From Burkholderia metallica (lineage in GTDB: Bacteria > Pseudomonadota > Gammaproteobacteria > Burkholderiales > Burkholderiaceae), in assembly GCF_902832845.1 (NCBI RefSeq), contig NZ_CADFDB010000006.1, positions 267,313-331,312 of the forward strand: a DNA stretch of 64,000 nt. Reading direction: 5' to 3'. How positions within the stretch are numbered: position 1 is the stretch's first letter; the number at the start of each line of letters is the position of its first letter. The notes below the pieces were generated by a model, which did no database searches, was not told the DNA's origin, and was given only the letters and a program-made list of their open reading frames with translations. The position numbers and the translations under genes are program-made. Shown piece by piece: positions 51,551-60,089 of this stretch.

Positions 51551-52588
51551 TCACGCACGCCCTTCGAATCCCAGCAATACGTTCACCGCGTTGATGCCGA
51601 TCTCGTCGACCATGTAGCCGCCCTCCATCACGAACAGCGTCGGCAGGTGCAGCCGCGCGAGCGCGGCGCCGATGCGCAGGTAATCGGGCGAGCGCAGCCG
51701 GAAGTGGCTGATCGGGTCGTGCTCGAACGTATCGACGCCGAGCGACACGACGAGCGCGTCGGGCGCATGCGCGGCGATCGCGGCGGCCGCGTGGTCGAGC
51801 GCCGCCGAGTAGGTGTCCCACAGCGTGCCCTTCGGCAGCGGCAGGTTCAGGTTGAAGCCTTCGCCCGCGCCGATGCCGCGCTCCTGCGCATAGCCGGAGA
51901 AGTACGGGTACGACACCGGCGGCTCGCCGTGGATCGACGCGAACAGCACGTCCGCGCGGTCGTAGAAGATGTCCTGCGTGCCGTTGCCGTGATGGAAGTC
52001 GACGTCGAGCACCGCGACGCGCGCGGCGCCCTGCGCGATGCAGTGCTGCGCGGCGATCGCCGCGTTGTTCAGGTAGCAATAGCCGCCCATGTACTCGCGG
52101 CCCGCGTGATGGCCGGGCGGCCGGCACAGCGCGAACGCCGCGCGCACCGCGCCGCTCGACAGCAGGTCGGCGCCGGTGAGCGCCGAGTTCGCGCTCGCGC
52201 TCACGGCATCCCACGTGCCGGTGTTGATCGGCGCGCCGGCGTCCATCGCGTAGAAGCCGAGCTTGCCGTCGATGAACGCGGGCGGCGTCGCGGCAGCCGG
52301 CATCGCGCGCACCGGCCACACGAGCGGCAGCGCCTGGCAGGTGCGGCCCGTCGCGGCCCACTCGTCCCACGCGCCGGCGACGAAATCGACGTAGCGCGCG
52401 CTGTGCGCGGCCGCGTAATGCGCACGGTCGAACGGCTTCGGCGCGATCACGTCGCCGAGGCCGGCGGCACGCACCTGCGCGAGCACCGTTTCGGCGCGAA
52501 GGGGGTTTTCGAACGAATCGGTGATCGCGCCGTCCTTCAGTTCGACGCCGCGATGCAGTTGGTGATCGCTGCTGTAGACCGTGAGCAT
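51551..52588 (-). CDS. aphA: acetylpolyamine amidohydrolase / class II histone-deacetylase family
   Basis: A 345-residue zinc deacylase of the arginase-deacetylase fold, close in length and motifs to acetylpolyamine amidohydrolase. It has CRPPGHHAGREYMGGYCYLNN with the tandem His, and VLDVDFHHGNGTQDIFY with zinc-ligand Asp and His. Expected reaction: hydrolysis of acetylputrescine, acetylcadaverine or related amides. The start at 52588 is the first residue of the family (MLTVYSSDHQLHR). It is divergent from an Lrp-type regulator and precedes the LivJ-type gene, probably one operon. The symbol follows the enzyme's usual name. Confidence 0.88.
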   Translation of the reverse strand: MLTVYSSDHQLHRGVELKDGAITDSFENPLRAETVLAQVRAAGLGDVIAPKPFDRAHYAAAHSARYVDFVAGAWDEWAATGRTCQALPLVWPVRAMPAAATPPAFIDGKLGFYAMDAGAPINTGTWDAVSASANSALTGADLLSSGAVRAAFALCRPPGHHAGREYMGGYCYLNNAAIAAQHCIAQGAARVAVLDVDFHHGNGTQDIFYDRADVLFASIHGEPPVSYPYFSGYAQERGIGAGEGFNLNLPLPKGTLWDTYSAALDHAAAAIAAHAPDALVVSLGVDTFEHDPISHFRLRSPDYLRIGAALARLHLPTLFVMEGGYMVDEIGINAVNVLLGFEGRA

Positions 52589-52670
52589 GGTTGACCGTTG
52601 CCGTGAAGGTGCCAACAGTTTATTGACCGCATCCGGCAATAACTTTGCTTTCCACGCACGCGTTTCGTAC

Positions 52671-52683
52671 AATTTTGAGAAAA
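52671..52683. promoter_or_regulatory. AATTTTGAGAAAA motif, probable Lrp-type binding site
   Basis: An AT-rich 13-mer identical to the core of the dyad at 9634-9657, here just upstream of the second Lrp-type gene and inside the divergent promoter region with aphA. Confidence 0.5.
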
Positions 52684-52694
52684 CCGCCTACGGA

Positions 52695-53192
52695 ATGCCG
52701 GAAATGAGCAAAAATCGCGCTTCGGTCGAACTGGACGGCGTCGACCGCGCCATGCTGCGCTTGCTGCAGGACGACGGCGCGCTGTCGAACGCGACGCTCG
52801 GCGAGAAGCTGTCGCTGAGCGTCACGCCCTGCTGGCGCCGCCGCAAGCGGCTCGAGGACGAACGCGTGATCACCGGCTACCAGGCGAACCTCGACCGGCG
52901 CGCGCTCGGCATGAACGTGTTCGCATTCGTGCAGGTGACGTTCAACATGCATTCCGGCCACGATTCCGATCGCTTCGAGGACGTGATGCGGCGTCACGAC
53001 GAAGTGACGTCCTGCCACAAGATCACCGGCGCGGCCGACTACATGCTGCAGGTCGTCGCGGCCGATCTCGACGCGTATGCGGACTTCGTCGAGCGTGTGT
53101 TGCGCAAGCAGGCCGGGGTGTCGTCGATCCAGTCGAGCCTCGCGTTGCGCGAAGTGAAGTTCTCGTCGCGGGTGCCGGTGCCCGGCGACTGA
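52695..53192 (+). CDS. Lrp/AsnC family transcriptional regulator
   Basis: A 165-residue Lrp-type regulator: HTH (LDGVDRAMLRLLQDDGALSN, VTPCWRRRKRLEDERVITGY) and RAM domain (about 75-155, with GAADYMLQVVAADLDAYADF). The divergent aphA gene, and so perhaps the LivJ-type gene, is its likely target, with a polyamine or amino acid as effector. Two starts, ATG 52695 and ATG 52704, are possible; GGA precedes both. The motif AATTTTGAGAAAA 12 bp upstream is shared with the other Lrp-type gene in this window. Confidence 0.92.
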   Translation: MPEMSKNRASVELDGVDRAMLRLLQDDGALSNATLGEKLSLSVTPCWRRRKRLEDERVITGYQANLDRRALGMNVFAFVQVTFNMHSGHDSDRFEDVMRRHDEVTSCHKITGAADYMLQVVAADLDAYADFVERVLRKQAGVSSIQSSLALREVKFSSRVPVPGD

Positions 53193-53258
53193 ACGATGCG
53201 ACGAACGTGCGGGGCGCCCCCCCGATTCTCCGAAACCGATCCCATGGAGCACTACCCG

Positions 53259-53546
53259 ATGAAGCGTTTCATCCCTTCCGTGTCATTGGCCGCCACGCTG
53301 GCCTGCGCGCTCGCGCTGAGCGCCTGTGCCGCCCCGTCCACGCCGCCGGCCCCGTCGTCGGCATCCGCCGCCGCACCGATGGTCGGCGGCGATCGCGACG
53401 AGCACGGCTGCATCCCGTCGGCCGGCTATGCGTGGTGCGAACAGACGCAGCAATGCGAGCGCCCGTGGGAACTCGCGAAGCAGAAAGGTTTCGCGAATTC
53501 GGCGCTGGGGTACGAGCAGTTCTGCCGGAACAATTTCGCGAAGTGA
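53259..53546 (+). CDS. small lipoprotein
   Basis: A 95-residue lipoprotein. The signal peptide (MKRFIPSVSLAATLACALAL) ends in the lipobox LSAC (Cys23), followed by an Ala/Pro/Ser-rich spacer and a small domain with four cysteines in DEHGCIPSAGYAWCEQTQQC and QFC. This cysteine pattern (GCxxSAGYxWC) is widespread in small Gram-negative lipoproteins of unknown function. ATG 53259 is chosen over 53244 for its cleaner signal. It follows the Lrp-type gene by 66 nt on the same strand. Confidence 0.8.
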   Translation: MKRFIPSVSLAATLACALALSACAAPSTPPAPSSASAAAPMVGGDRDEHGCIPSAGYAWCEQTQQCERPWELAKQKGFANSALGYEQFCRNNFAK

Positions 53547-54056
53547 CGCAACCTGACGTGACCTGAGCGGGACGCGGTGCAACGCCACGTCCCGACCTCC
53601 CCGATCCCCCGCGGTTATCCACACCTTTCCCGGTTCCGGCGACCGTCGTTCCGGAAACCCGGACACGCAGAAAACCCCACGAAAACAACGGCTTTTTTCG
53701 TTTGTGACACAGCAAACGAGTTCGGTTACATTACGCGCCCCTTGCCGTCCCGCCCCCGCAAAAACGCGTCGCGCGCGGCCCCTTTCCACGCAGCCTGAAG
53801 CGTCTTCCGCCCAGGCTTGCCGCAAGGGCCCGGGCGTGTCATGCGCCACTGTGACGCAGGCGCTTGCCCGCCTGCGGGAAGCCGATCCGAAGGTGTCCTT
53901 CGCGACGGCTTCGTGTGCGCAAATGCAACGGCGTGCCGCGTCGATCCGGAATTCCGGATTCGCGATCCGGATCTCCGGACCCGCGTTTTTCGCGGTCGAT
54001 GCGCGCGCCGGGCGGCCTGGCAAACCGATGCATTCAAGTTGAAAAAGGGATCTGCT
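53547..54056. other. mqo upstream region with repeated CCGGA palindromes
   Basis: No gene. Between about 53940 and 54000 there is a cluster of palindromes built on TCCGGA, including a perfect 16-bp one (53944-53959), and a CCGCG-TTTTT-CGCGG inverted repeat. A possible promoter, TTGTGA with TACATT 18 bp on, lies near 53702-53731. The long leader suggests regulation of mqo. Confidence 0.45.
53944..53959. promoter_or_regulatory. 16-bp perfect palindrome upstream of mqo
   Basis: ATCCGGAATTCCGGAT is perfectly symmetric. A second GATCCGGATC palindrome follows 5 nt later. Both lie about 100 bp upstream of the mqo start. Confidence 0.5.
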
Positions 54057-55700
54057 GTGATCAAAACGTTACGGGTAATACTGTCGGCGCTCGCGCTGTG
54101 CGTCGCGACATCGTCCGCGCATGCCGCCGATACGAAGAAGGTCGACGTCCTGCTGGTGGGCGGCGGCATCATGAGCTCGACGCTCGGCGTGTGGCTGCAC
54201 GAGCTTCAGCCCGACTGGTCGATGACGATGGTCGAGCGCCTCGACGGCGTCGCGCTGGAAAGCTCGAACGGCTGGAACAATGCCGGCACCGGCCACTCGG
54301 CGCTCGCCGAACTGAACTACACGCCGGAGAAGGCGGACGGCAAGATCGACATCTCGAAGGCGATCGAGATCAACGAGTCGTTCCAGATCTCGCGCCAGTT
54401 CTGGGCGTGGCAGGTCAGGCAGGGCGTGCTGAAGAACCCGCATTCGTTCATCAACTCGACGCCGCACATGAGCTTCGTGTGGGGCGACGACAACGTCCGC
54501 TTCCTGAAGAAGCGCTACGAAGCGCTGCAGGCGAGCCCGCTGTTCCGCGGGATGCAGTATTCGGAAGACTACGACCAGATCAAGCAGTGGGTGCCGCTGA
54601 TGATGGAAGGCCGCGACCGCGGCCAGAAGGTCGCGGCGACGTGGACGCCGATCGGCACCGATGTGAACTTCGGCGAGATCACGCGCCAGTTCGTCGGCTA
54701 CCTGAAGACGCAGCCCAACTTCACGCTGTCGCTGTCGAGCGAAGTGCGCGAGATCACGCGCAACGCCGACGGCACGTGGCACGTGACGTGGGTCAAGCTG
54801 CACTCGGATGAACCGGCGCAGTCGGTCGACGCGAAGTTCGTGTTCATCGGCGCGGGCGGCGGTGCGCTGCATCTGCTGCAGGCGTCGGGCATCCCCGAGG
54901 CGAAGGACTACGGCGCATTTCCGGTCGGCGGCTCGTTCCTCGTGACGGACAACCCCGACGTGGTGAAGCAGCATCTCGCGAAGGCGTACGGCAAGGCGTC
55001 GGTCGGCTCGCCGCCGATGTCGGTGCCGCACCTCGACACGCGGATCATCGACGGCAAGAAGATCATCCTGTTCGGGCCGTTCGCGACGTTCTCGACCAAG
55101 TTCCTGAAGAACGGCTCGTACTTCGACCTCGCGAAGAGCACGAACCTGCACAACGTCGCACCGATGATGCGCGTGGGCGTCGACGAATTCCCGCTCGTTC
55201 AGTACCTCGCCGGCCAGCTGATGCTGTCCGACGACGACCGCTTCAACGCGCTGAAGGAATACTTCCCGAACGCGAAGAAGGAAGACTGGCGCCTGTGGCA
55301 AGCCGGCCAGCGCGTGCAGATCATCAAGCGCGACCCGGTGAAGGGCGGCGTGCTGAAGCTCGGCACCGAAATCGTCGCGTCGCAGGACGGCAGCATCGCG
55401 GGCCTGCTCGGCGCGTCGCCGGGCGCGTCGACGGCAGCGCCGATCATGCTGAACCTGATGAAGAAGGTATTCAAGGACAAGGTCGCGACGCCCGAGTGGC
55501 AGCAGAAGATCCGCCAGATCGTGCCGAGCTACGGCACGAAGCTGAACGACAGCCCGGCGAAGGTCGTCGAGGAATGGACGTACACGAGCGACGTGCTGCA
55601 ACTCGCGCCGCCGCCGAAGATCGATCTCAGCACGCCGTCGCAGGCCACCGGCAACGCGCCGGCCCGCCCGGCGAAGGCCGCGGCCGACATGGCGCTGTAA
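54057..55700 (+). CDS. mqo: malate:quinone oxidoreductase
   Basis: A 547-residue FAD enzyme that oxidises malate to oxaloacetate and passes electrons to quinone, replacing or supplementing malate dehydrogenase in the TCA cycle. It has a dinucleotide-binding motif ([19 protein letters not shown], about 29-47) and family motifs [20 protein letters not shown] and [17 protein letters not shown]. An N-terminal signal-like segment (residues 1-24) is present, as in other Burkholderia and Pseudomonas Mqo proteins. Start is GTG 54057 with AAGGGA upstream. A strong terminator follows at 55751-55777. Confidence 0.95.
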   Translation: MIKTLRVILSALALCVATSSAHAADTKKVDVLLVGGGIMSSTLGVWLHELQPDWSMTMVERLDGVALESSNGWNNAGTGHSALAELNYTPEKADGKIDISKAIEINESFQISRQFWAWQVRQGVLKNPHSFINSTPHMSFVWGDDNVRFLKKRYEALQASPLFRGMQYSEDYDQIKQWVPLMMEGRDRGQKVAATWTPIGTDVNFGEITRQFVGYLKTQPNFTLSLSSEVREITRNADGTWHVTWVKLHSDEPAQSVDAKFVFIGAGGGALHLLQASGIPEAKDYGAFPVGGSFLVTDNPDVVKQHLAKAYGKASVGSPPMSVPHLDTRIIDGKKIILFGPFATFSTKFLKNGSYFDLAKSTNLHNVAPMMRVGVDEFPLVQYLAGQLMLSDDDRFNALKEYFPNAKKEDWRLWQAGQRVQIIKRDPVKGGVLKLGTEIVASQDGSIAGLLGASPGASTAAPIMLNLMKKVFKDKVATPEWQQKIRQIVPSYGTKLNDSPAKVVEEWTYTSDVLQLAPPPKIDLSTPSQATGNAPARPAKAAADMAL

Positions 55701-56096
55701 CGCGTCCGGGTGCCGCGGAGCACCGCGGCGCGCTGTTGCGCCGCACGACACGGCCGCCCTCCGGGGCGGCCGTTTTTCATCGGGGCGGCGATCGGGGGCT
55801 GTTTTCCGGAAACAACGGGCGGTGAGTGCGCGCCGTCCTTGCACGCAGCGCTCGCAGGCGGTCGCCCGCAGCCGTCCGGCCGCAACCGCCCCCCCCGCAG
55901 CCGATCGTCCGCATTCGCCTGCTCGCTTCCGCTAGAATTGCGGCACGCGCGACCCCGTCGCCGCCCGATCCATCATCCGCATCGACGCAATCCAAGCGAC
56001 GCCCGATGCGGCCCGCGCCCGAACCGCGCGAGCGCCGCCCGCCGTTGCCGCGCCCGCCCGGGCGCCACCTCAACCGAATTCAGCTGGAGAAAGACC
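55701..56096. other. intergenic region between mqo and the zinc-ribbon/dbpA pair
   Basis: It contains the mqo terminator and, near 55933, GCTAGAATT, a plausible -10 (TAGAAT) for the downstream pair, without a convincing -35. No gene seen. Confidence 0.4.
55751..55777 (+). terminator. Rho-independent terminator of mqo
   Basis: Perfect 9-bp arms CGGCCGCCC/GGGCGGCCG (55751-55759 and 55764-55772) with a TCCG loop and five T residues (55773-55777). Confidence 0.88.
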
Positions 56097-56294
56097 TTGT
56101 TTACCTGCCGAAACCAGAGCTGCGGCACGCAGTGGGAACAGTCCGACGTCGTCATCAAGGACGAAGGCCAGGGGCTGCTGTTCCGCTGCCCGCTGTGCGG
56201 CGCGCGCAACTACCTCGAACGCTTCGAAGATGACGAAGGCAACGTCGTCTACGAGCAGATGGAAGGCCGCCCCTACCTCGGAGACGTGGAATGA
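56097..56294 (+). CDS. small zinc-ribbon protein
   Basis: A 65-residue protein with two cysteine clusters, FTCRNQSCGTQW and FRCPLCGARNYLERF, forming a likely zinc ribbon, and an acidic C-terminus. The start is TTG 56097: the sequence begins at the first cysteine cluster, and GGAGAA sits 8 nt upstream. It overlaps dbpA by 4 nt (ATGA), so translation of the two is coupled. A role with the helicase in RNA or ribosome work is inferred from this coupling only. Confidence 0.8.
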   Translation: MFTCRNQSCGTQWEQSDVVIKDEGQGLLFRCPLCGARNYLERFEDDEGNVVYEQMEGRPYLGDVE

Positions 56295-57688
56295 CCCAGC
56301 CGACCGCCACGCCGTTCAGCGCGCTGCCGCTGACGCCCGCCACGCTCGCGAACCTCGCGCAGCTCGGCTACGTCGACATGACGCCGATCCAGGCCGCGAG
56401 CCTGCCGGTCGCGCTGGCCGGACAGGACCTGATCGCGCAGGCGAAGACGGGCAGCGGCAAGACCGCGGCGTTCTCGCTCGCGCTGCTCGCGCGCCTCGAC
56501 GCGCGCCGCTTCGACGTGCAGGCGATGATCCTGTGCCCGACGCGCGAACTCGCCGACCAGGTCGCGCAGGAAGTGCGCCGCCTCGCGCGCGCTGAGGAAA
56601 ACGTGAAGGTGCTGACGCTGTGCGGCGGCACGCCGATGCGCCCGCAGGCGCAGAGTCTCGAACACGGCGCGCACATCGTCGTCGGCACGCCGGGCCGCAT
56701 CATGGATCACCTCGATCGCGGCAACCTGAAGCTCGACGCGCTGAACACGCTGGTGCTCGACGAAGCCGACCGGATGCTCGACATGGGCTTCTTCGACGAC
56801 ATCGCGAAAGTTGCACGGATGTGCCCGACCACGCGCCAGACGCTGCTGTTCTCCGCGACCTATCCGGACGGCATCGCGAAGCTGAGCCAGCAGTTCCTGC
56901 GCAACCCGAAGGAAGTGAAGCTCGAAGAACGCCACGACAACAGCAAGATCCGCCAGCGCTTCTATGAAGTGACGGAGGACGAGCGGCTGCATGCGGTGGG
57001 CCAGCTGCTGAACCACTACCGGCCGGTGAGCACGATCGCGTTCTGCAACACGAAGCAGCAGTGCCGCGACCTGCTCGACGTGCTGCATGCGCAGGGCTTC
57101 CATGCGCTCGCGCTGCACGGCGAGCTCGACCAGCGCGAGCGCGACCAGGTGCTGATCCAGTTCGCGAACCGCAGCTGCTCGGTGCTGGTGGCAACCGACG
57201 TCGCCGCGCGCGGGCTCGACATCGCGCAGCTCGAAGCGGTGATCAACGTCGACGTGACGCCCGACCCCGAAGTGCACGTGCACCGCATCGGCCGCACGGG
57301 CCGCGCGGACCAGGACGGCTGGGCACTGAGCCTCGCGAGCATGGACGAGATGGGCCGCGTCGGCGCGATCGAGCAGGCGCAGAAGCGCGACGTCGAATGG
57401 CATCCGCTCGCGGAACTGAAGCCGGCGGACGACGGCGTGCTGACGCCGCCGATGGAAACGCTGCAGATCCTCGGCGGGCGCAAGGACAAGATCCGCCCGG
57501 GCGACGTGCTCGGCGCGCTGACCGGCGACGCCGGATTCGACGGCAAGCAGATCGGCAAGATCAACGTGACCGAGTTCTCGACCTACGTCGCGATCGAGCG
57601 CGGCGTCGCGCGCGACGCGCTGCGCAAGCTCAACGCGGGGAAGATCAAGGGCAAGCGGGTCAAGGTCCGGTTGATGGACGAAGAGTGA
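56291..57688 (+). CDS. dbpA: ATP-dependent RNA helicase DbpA
   Basis: A 465-residue DEAD-box helicase. Motif I AKTGSGKT (about 50-57), Ia PTRELA, II VLDEADRML, III SAT, and VI HRIGRTGR are intact. The C-terminal RNA-binding domain (about 390-465, DKIRPGDVLGALTGDAGFDG, GKINVTEFSTYVAIERGVA) is the DbpA type that recognises hairpin 92 of 23S rRNA. The protein should act in large ribosomal subunit assembly. The start overlaps the zinc-ribbon gene by 4 nt. Confidence 0.95.
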   Translation: MTQPTATPFSALPLTPATLANLAQLGYVDMTPIQAASLPVALAGQDLIAQAKTGSGKTAAFSLALLARLDARRFDVQAMILCPTRELADQVAQEVRRLARAEENVKVLTLCGGTPMRPQAQSLEHGAHIVVGTPGRIMDHLDRGNLKLDALNTLVLDEADRMLDMGFFDDIAKVARMCPTTRQTLLFSATYPDGIAKLSQQFLRNPKEVKLEERHDNSKIRQRFYEVTEDERLHAVGQLLNHYRPVSTIAFCNTKQQCRDLLDVLHAQGFHALALHGELDQRERDQVLIQFANRSCSVLVATDVAARGLDIAQLEAVINVDVTPDPEVHVHRIGRTGRADQDGWALSLASMDEMGRVGAIEQAQKRDVEWHPLAELKPADDGVLTPPMETLQILGGRKDKIRPGDVLGALTGDAGFDGKQIGKINVTEFSTYVAIERGVARDALRKLNAGKIKGKRVKVRLMDEE

Positions 57689-57753
57689 CGGAAAGCGGCG
57701 CGGACGGTCGCACCGTTGCGCGCCGCGCTGCATTCCGTCGCATTACCCCCGCA

Positions 57754-58578
57754 TCACGCCAGTTCCGGATAGCCGTGCGCGGCCGCGTCGTCAGCGAACC
57801 GCGCAATCGCGTCGTAATCGCCCGGCGAGAGCCGTTCGAATCCCTTCAGCCTCAGCACGCGCGCCCGTTGCGCATCGGCCGCCACCGCGAAGTCGAGCGC
57901 ATCCCGCAAAGCGGCGACCTGCGTGGGCTCTAGCGCGCGCGATGCGATGAACGGCAATCCCGGCGCGGATGCCGTCATCCCGACGATCCGGATGTCCGCC
58001 AGCAATTCGGGCAGCGCGTCGCGCACGTACGCGAACGTCACGCAGTCGATCGCCGCGCAATCGGCTTCCTCCGAAGCCAGCGCGCGCAGCACGTTCAGGT
58101 GCGAGCCGAACGCCGTCACCGACCCGAAGAACCGCCCGTCGCGCACATGCGGCGCAACCGCATGCCGGAGCGCATTCATCCCGCTGTGTGAATCTTCTCC
58201 GTTGAATGCGGCCCGCAGCCCCCGGCATGCGGCGAGCGTCGTCGCGCCGTCCGCGTGCGCACGCGCCGACACGGCGAGCACGCTGCTGTAGTGCGCGCCG
58301 CGGCAACCGTCCACGTCGAACACGGGCGTCGCGATCAGTCTCACGGCATCGCGCAACCCCAGCATCCGGTACGGATAGCCGCAGGTCTGCGACAGCAGCA
58401 GATCGTCGCGCCGCCACAGCGCATGCAGATCGTCGAACGGTTCGTCGGGCAGCGCGACATCGGCGGGGCCGCCCGCGTTCGCGAACGCGTCGAGCGCGTC
58501 GCGCAGCAGCGCGCGCCACAGCGCGTCGTGGCGCGGCGTCACGTTGTACATCGGCAGGGCAGCGATCCATGAGCTCAT
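57754..58578 (-). CDS. PhnD-like phosphate/phosphonate-binding family protein
   Basis: A 274-residue protein of the PhnD/periplasmic-binding-protein type 2 family: LIATPVFDVDGCRGAHYSSVL near 85, FNGEDSHSGMNALRHAVAP near 125, and DCVTFAYVRDALPELLAD near 180 match. There is no signal peptide, so unlike true PhnD it stays in the cytoplasm or is exported by another route. No phosphonate ABC genes are nearby. Start ATG 58578. The ligand is unknown. Confidence 0.78.
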   Translation of the reverse strand: MSSWIAALPMYNVTPRHDALWRALLRDALDAFANAGGPADVALPDEPFDDLHALWRRDDLLLSQTCGYPYRMLGLRDAVRLIATPVFDVDGCRGAHYSSVLAVSARAHADGATTLAACRGLRAAFNGEDSHSGMNALRHAVAPHVRDGRFFGSVTAFGSHLNVLRALASEEADCAAIDCVTFAYVRDALPELLADIRIVGMTASAPGLPFIASRALEPTQVAALRDALDFAVAADAQRARVLRLKGFERLSPGDYDAIARFADDAAAHGYPELA

Positions 58579-58880
58579 GCGGGCATTCTACGCATCGGCG
58601 CTCGCGACGCGAAACCCGGCTCGATCCCCGCAAAACGGGGGCCGAACGCCGCACGACGAGCCCGAAGCTTATCGGCCACGCGACGATAAGCAAATGCGAA
58701 TCGATTGGTTGGCCGCGCGGTGCGATCCCGGTACCGTCCGGATGCCTGCCCGCGCATCGCGACCGCGTGCGATCCGGGACAGGCCGACCGTGATCCGCGA
58801 GACACCCGCGCACCCGGGCCGAGCGCACCGGTTCAGCCGCGCGTTCCCCGCATTGCCCCGTTCAATCCCGCCTCAACGCC
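58579..58880. other. divergent intergenic region
   Basis: No gene. It contains an 8-bp-arm inverted repeat at 58667-58691; otherwise nothing distinctive. Confidence 0.4.
58667..58691. promoter_or_regulatory. inverted repeat between PhnD-like and desaturase genes
   Basis: GCTTATCG and CGATAAGC are perfect 8-bp arms around a 9-nt spacer, 89 bp upstream of the PhnD-like start. A possible operator. Confidence 0.4.
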
Positions 58881-59906
58881 ATGGCCGAATACTTCGACGT
58901 CGACCACGCGCGTGCGATTGCCGCGCTCGACACCCGCTTCACCGCGCGCACCGAGTGGCCGACCTGGCTGCTGGTCGTCGCGATCTACGGCGGCTGGCTC
59001 GCCGTGCTGCTGCTCGTGCGCGACGGCACCCTGTCGCTCGCGGCCGCGACACCGCCGCTGATCCTGCTCGGCGCGTGGCATCTGTCGCTGCAGCACGAGC
59101 TGCTGCACGGCCATCCGACGCGCTCCGCGCGCGTGAACAAGCTGCTCGGCTATCCGCCGCTGACGGTCTGGTATCCGTACACGCTGTATCGCGACACGCA
59201 TCTCGACCATCATCGCGACGAAGACCTGACCGTGCCGGGCGTCGATCCCGAAACGAACTACGTCACGCGCGAGCGCTGGGCGCAGCTGCCGCGCTGGCGC
59301 CGCGTGCTGACTGCCGCCCGCAAGACCTTCGTCGGACGCTTCGTCGCCGGGCCGCCGCTGAGCATCGCCGCGATGGGCGTCGACGCATGCGCATCGTTTC
59401 GTCGCGGCGATTTCCGCTATCTGCCGATGTGGGCAACGCACGTCGCCTGCGTGGCCGCACTGCTCGCGTGGCTGCAATGGGTGATCGGCGTGCCATGGTG
59501 GTACTACCTGCTCGCGGTCACGTGGCCCGCGTTGTCGATCGCGATGATCCGCTCGCTGTACGAGCATCGCGCCGCGCCGCATCCGAAGGCGCGTATCGCG
59601 ATCAACGAAGCCGGCTTCGCGATGCGGCTGCTGTACCTGAACAACAACTATCACCTCGTTCATCACGACCTGCCGAAGCTGCCGTGGTACGACCTGCCGC
59701 GCGCTTACCGGATGCGCCGCGACGCGTATGCGCACAAATGCGGCGGCTTCGTGATTCGCGGCGGGTATCGCGAGCTGCTGGCGCGCCACGCGTGGACGCC
59801 GACCGATACGCCCGTGCATCCGTTCGACCAGGGCACCGCATCGTTGTCGACGGGAAGCGGCGTGAAGGTGGCGGTGGTCGACGAGGTGTTGCAGATCAGT
59901 ACGTGA
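58881..59906 (+). CDS. membrane fatty-acid desaturase family protein
   Basis: A 341-residue integral-membrane di-iron desaturase. The three histidine boxes are complete: HELLHGH (about 73-79), HLDHH (about 109-113) and HLVHHD (about 256-261). Four or so transmembrane helices surround them. The substrate could be a phospholipid acyl chain or a related lipid; the neighbourhood does not help. ATG 58881 begins the conserved N-terminus. A BenE-type transporter gene follows on the same strand. Confidence 0.9.
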   Translation: MAEYFDVDHARAIAALDTRFTARTEWPTWLLVVAIYGGWLAVLLLVRDGTLSLAAATPPLILLGAWHLSLQHELLHGHPTRSARVNKLLGYPPLTVWYPYTLYRDTHLDHHRDEDLTVPGVDPETNYVTRERWAQLPRWRRVLTAARKTFVGRFVAGPPLSIAAMGVDACASFRRGDFRYLPMWATHVACVAALLAWLQWVIGVPWWYYLLAVTWPALSIAMIRSLYEHRAAPHPKARIAINEAGFAMRLLYLNNNYHLVHHDLPKLPWYDLPRAYRMRRDAYAHKCGGFVIRGGYRELLARHAWTPTDTPVHPFDQGTASLSTGSGVKVAVVDEVLQIST

Positions 59907-60089
59907 CGTGCGGCGAAGGCGACGATTCGTCCGCCCGCCATACCTTCCTTACGAAAATCTGACAACGTCTCTCGCGCCCGCGCATTGCCAATTACGGCGG
60001 CCATGCGCAGAATGGCGGCTCGTCCGGGGCTTCCAACAATCATTCGCCCCGGCTCCGTTCCCGGCCGCGCGCCGCACTTTCCCACGACG

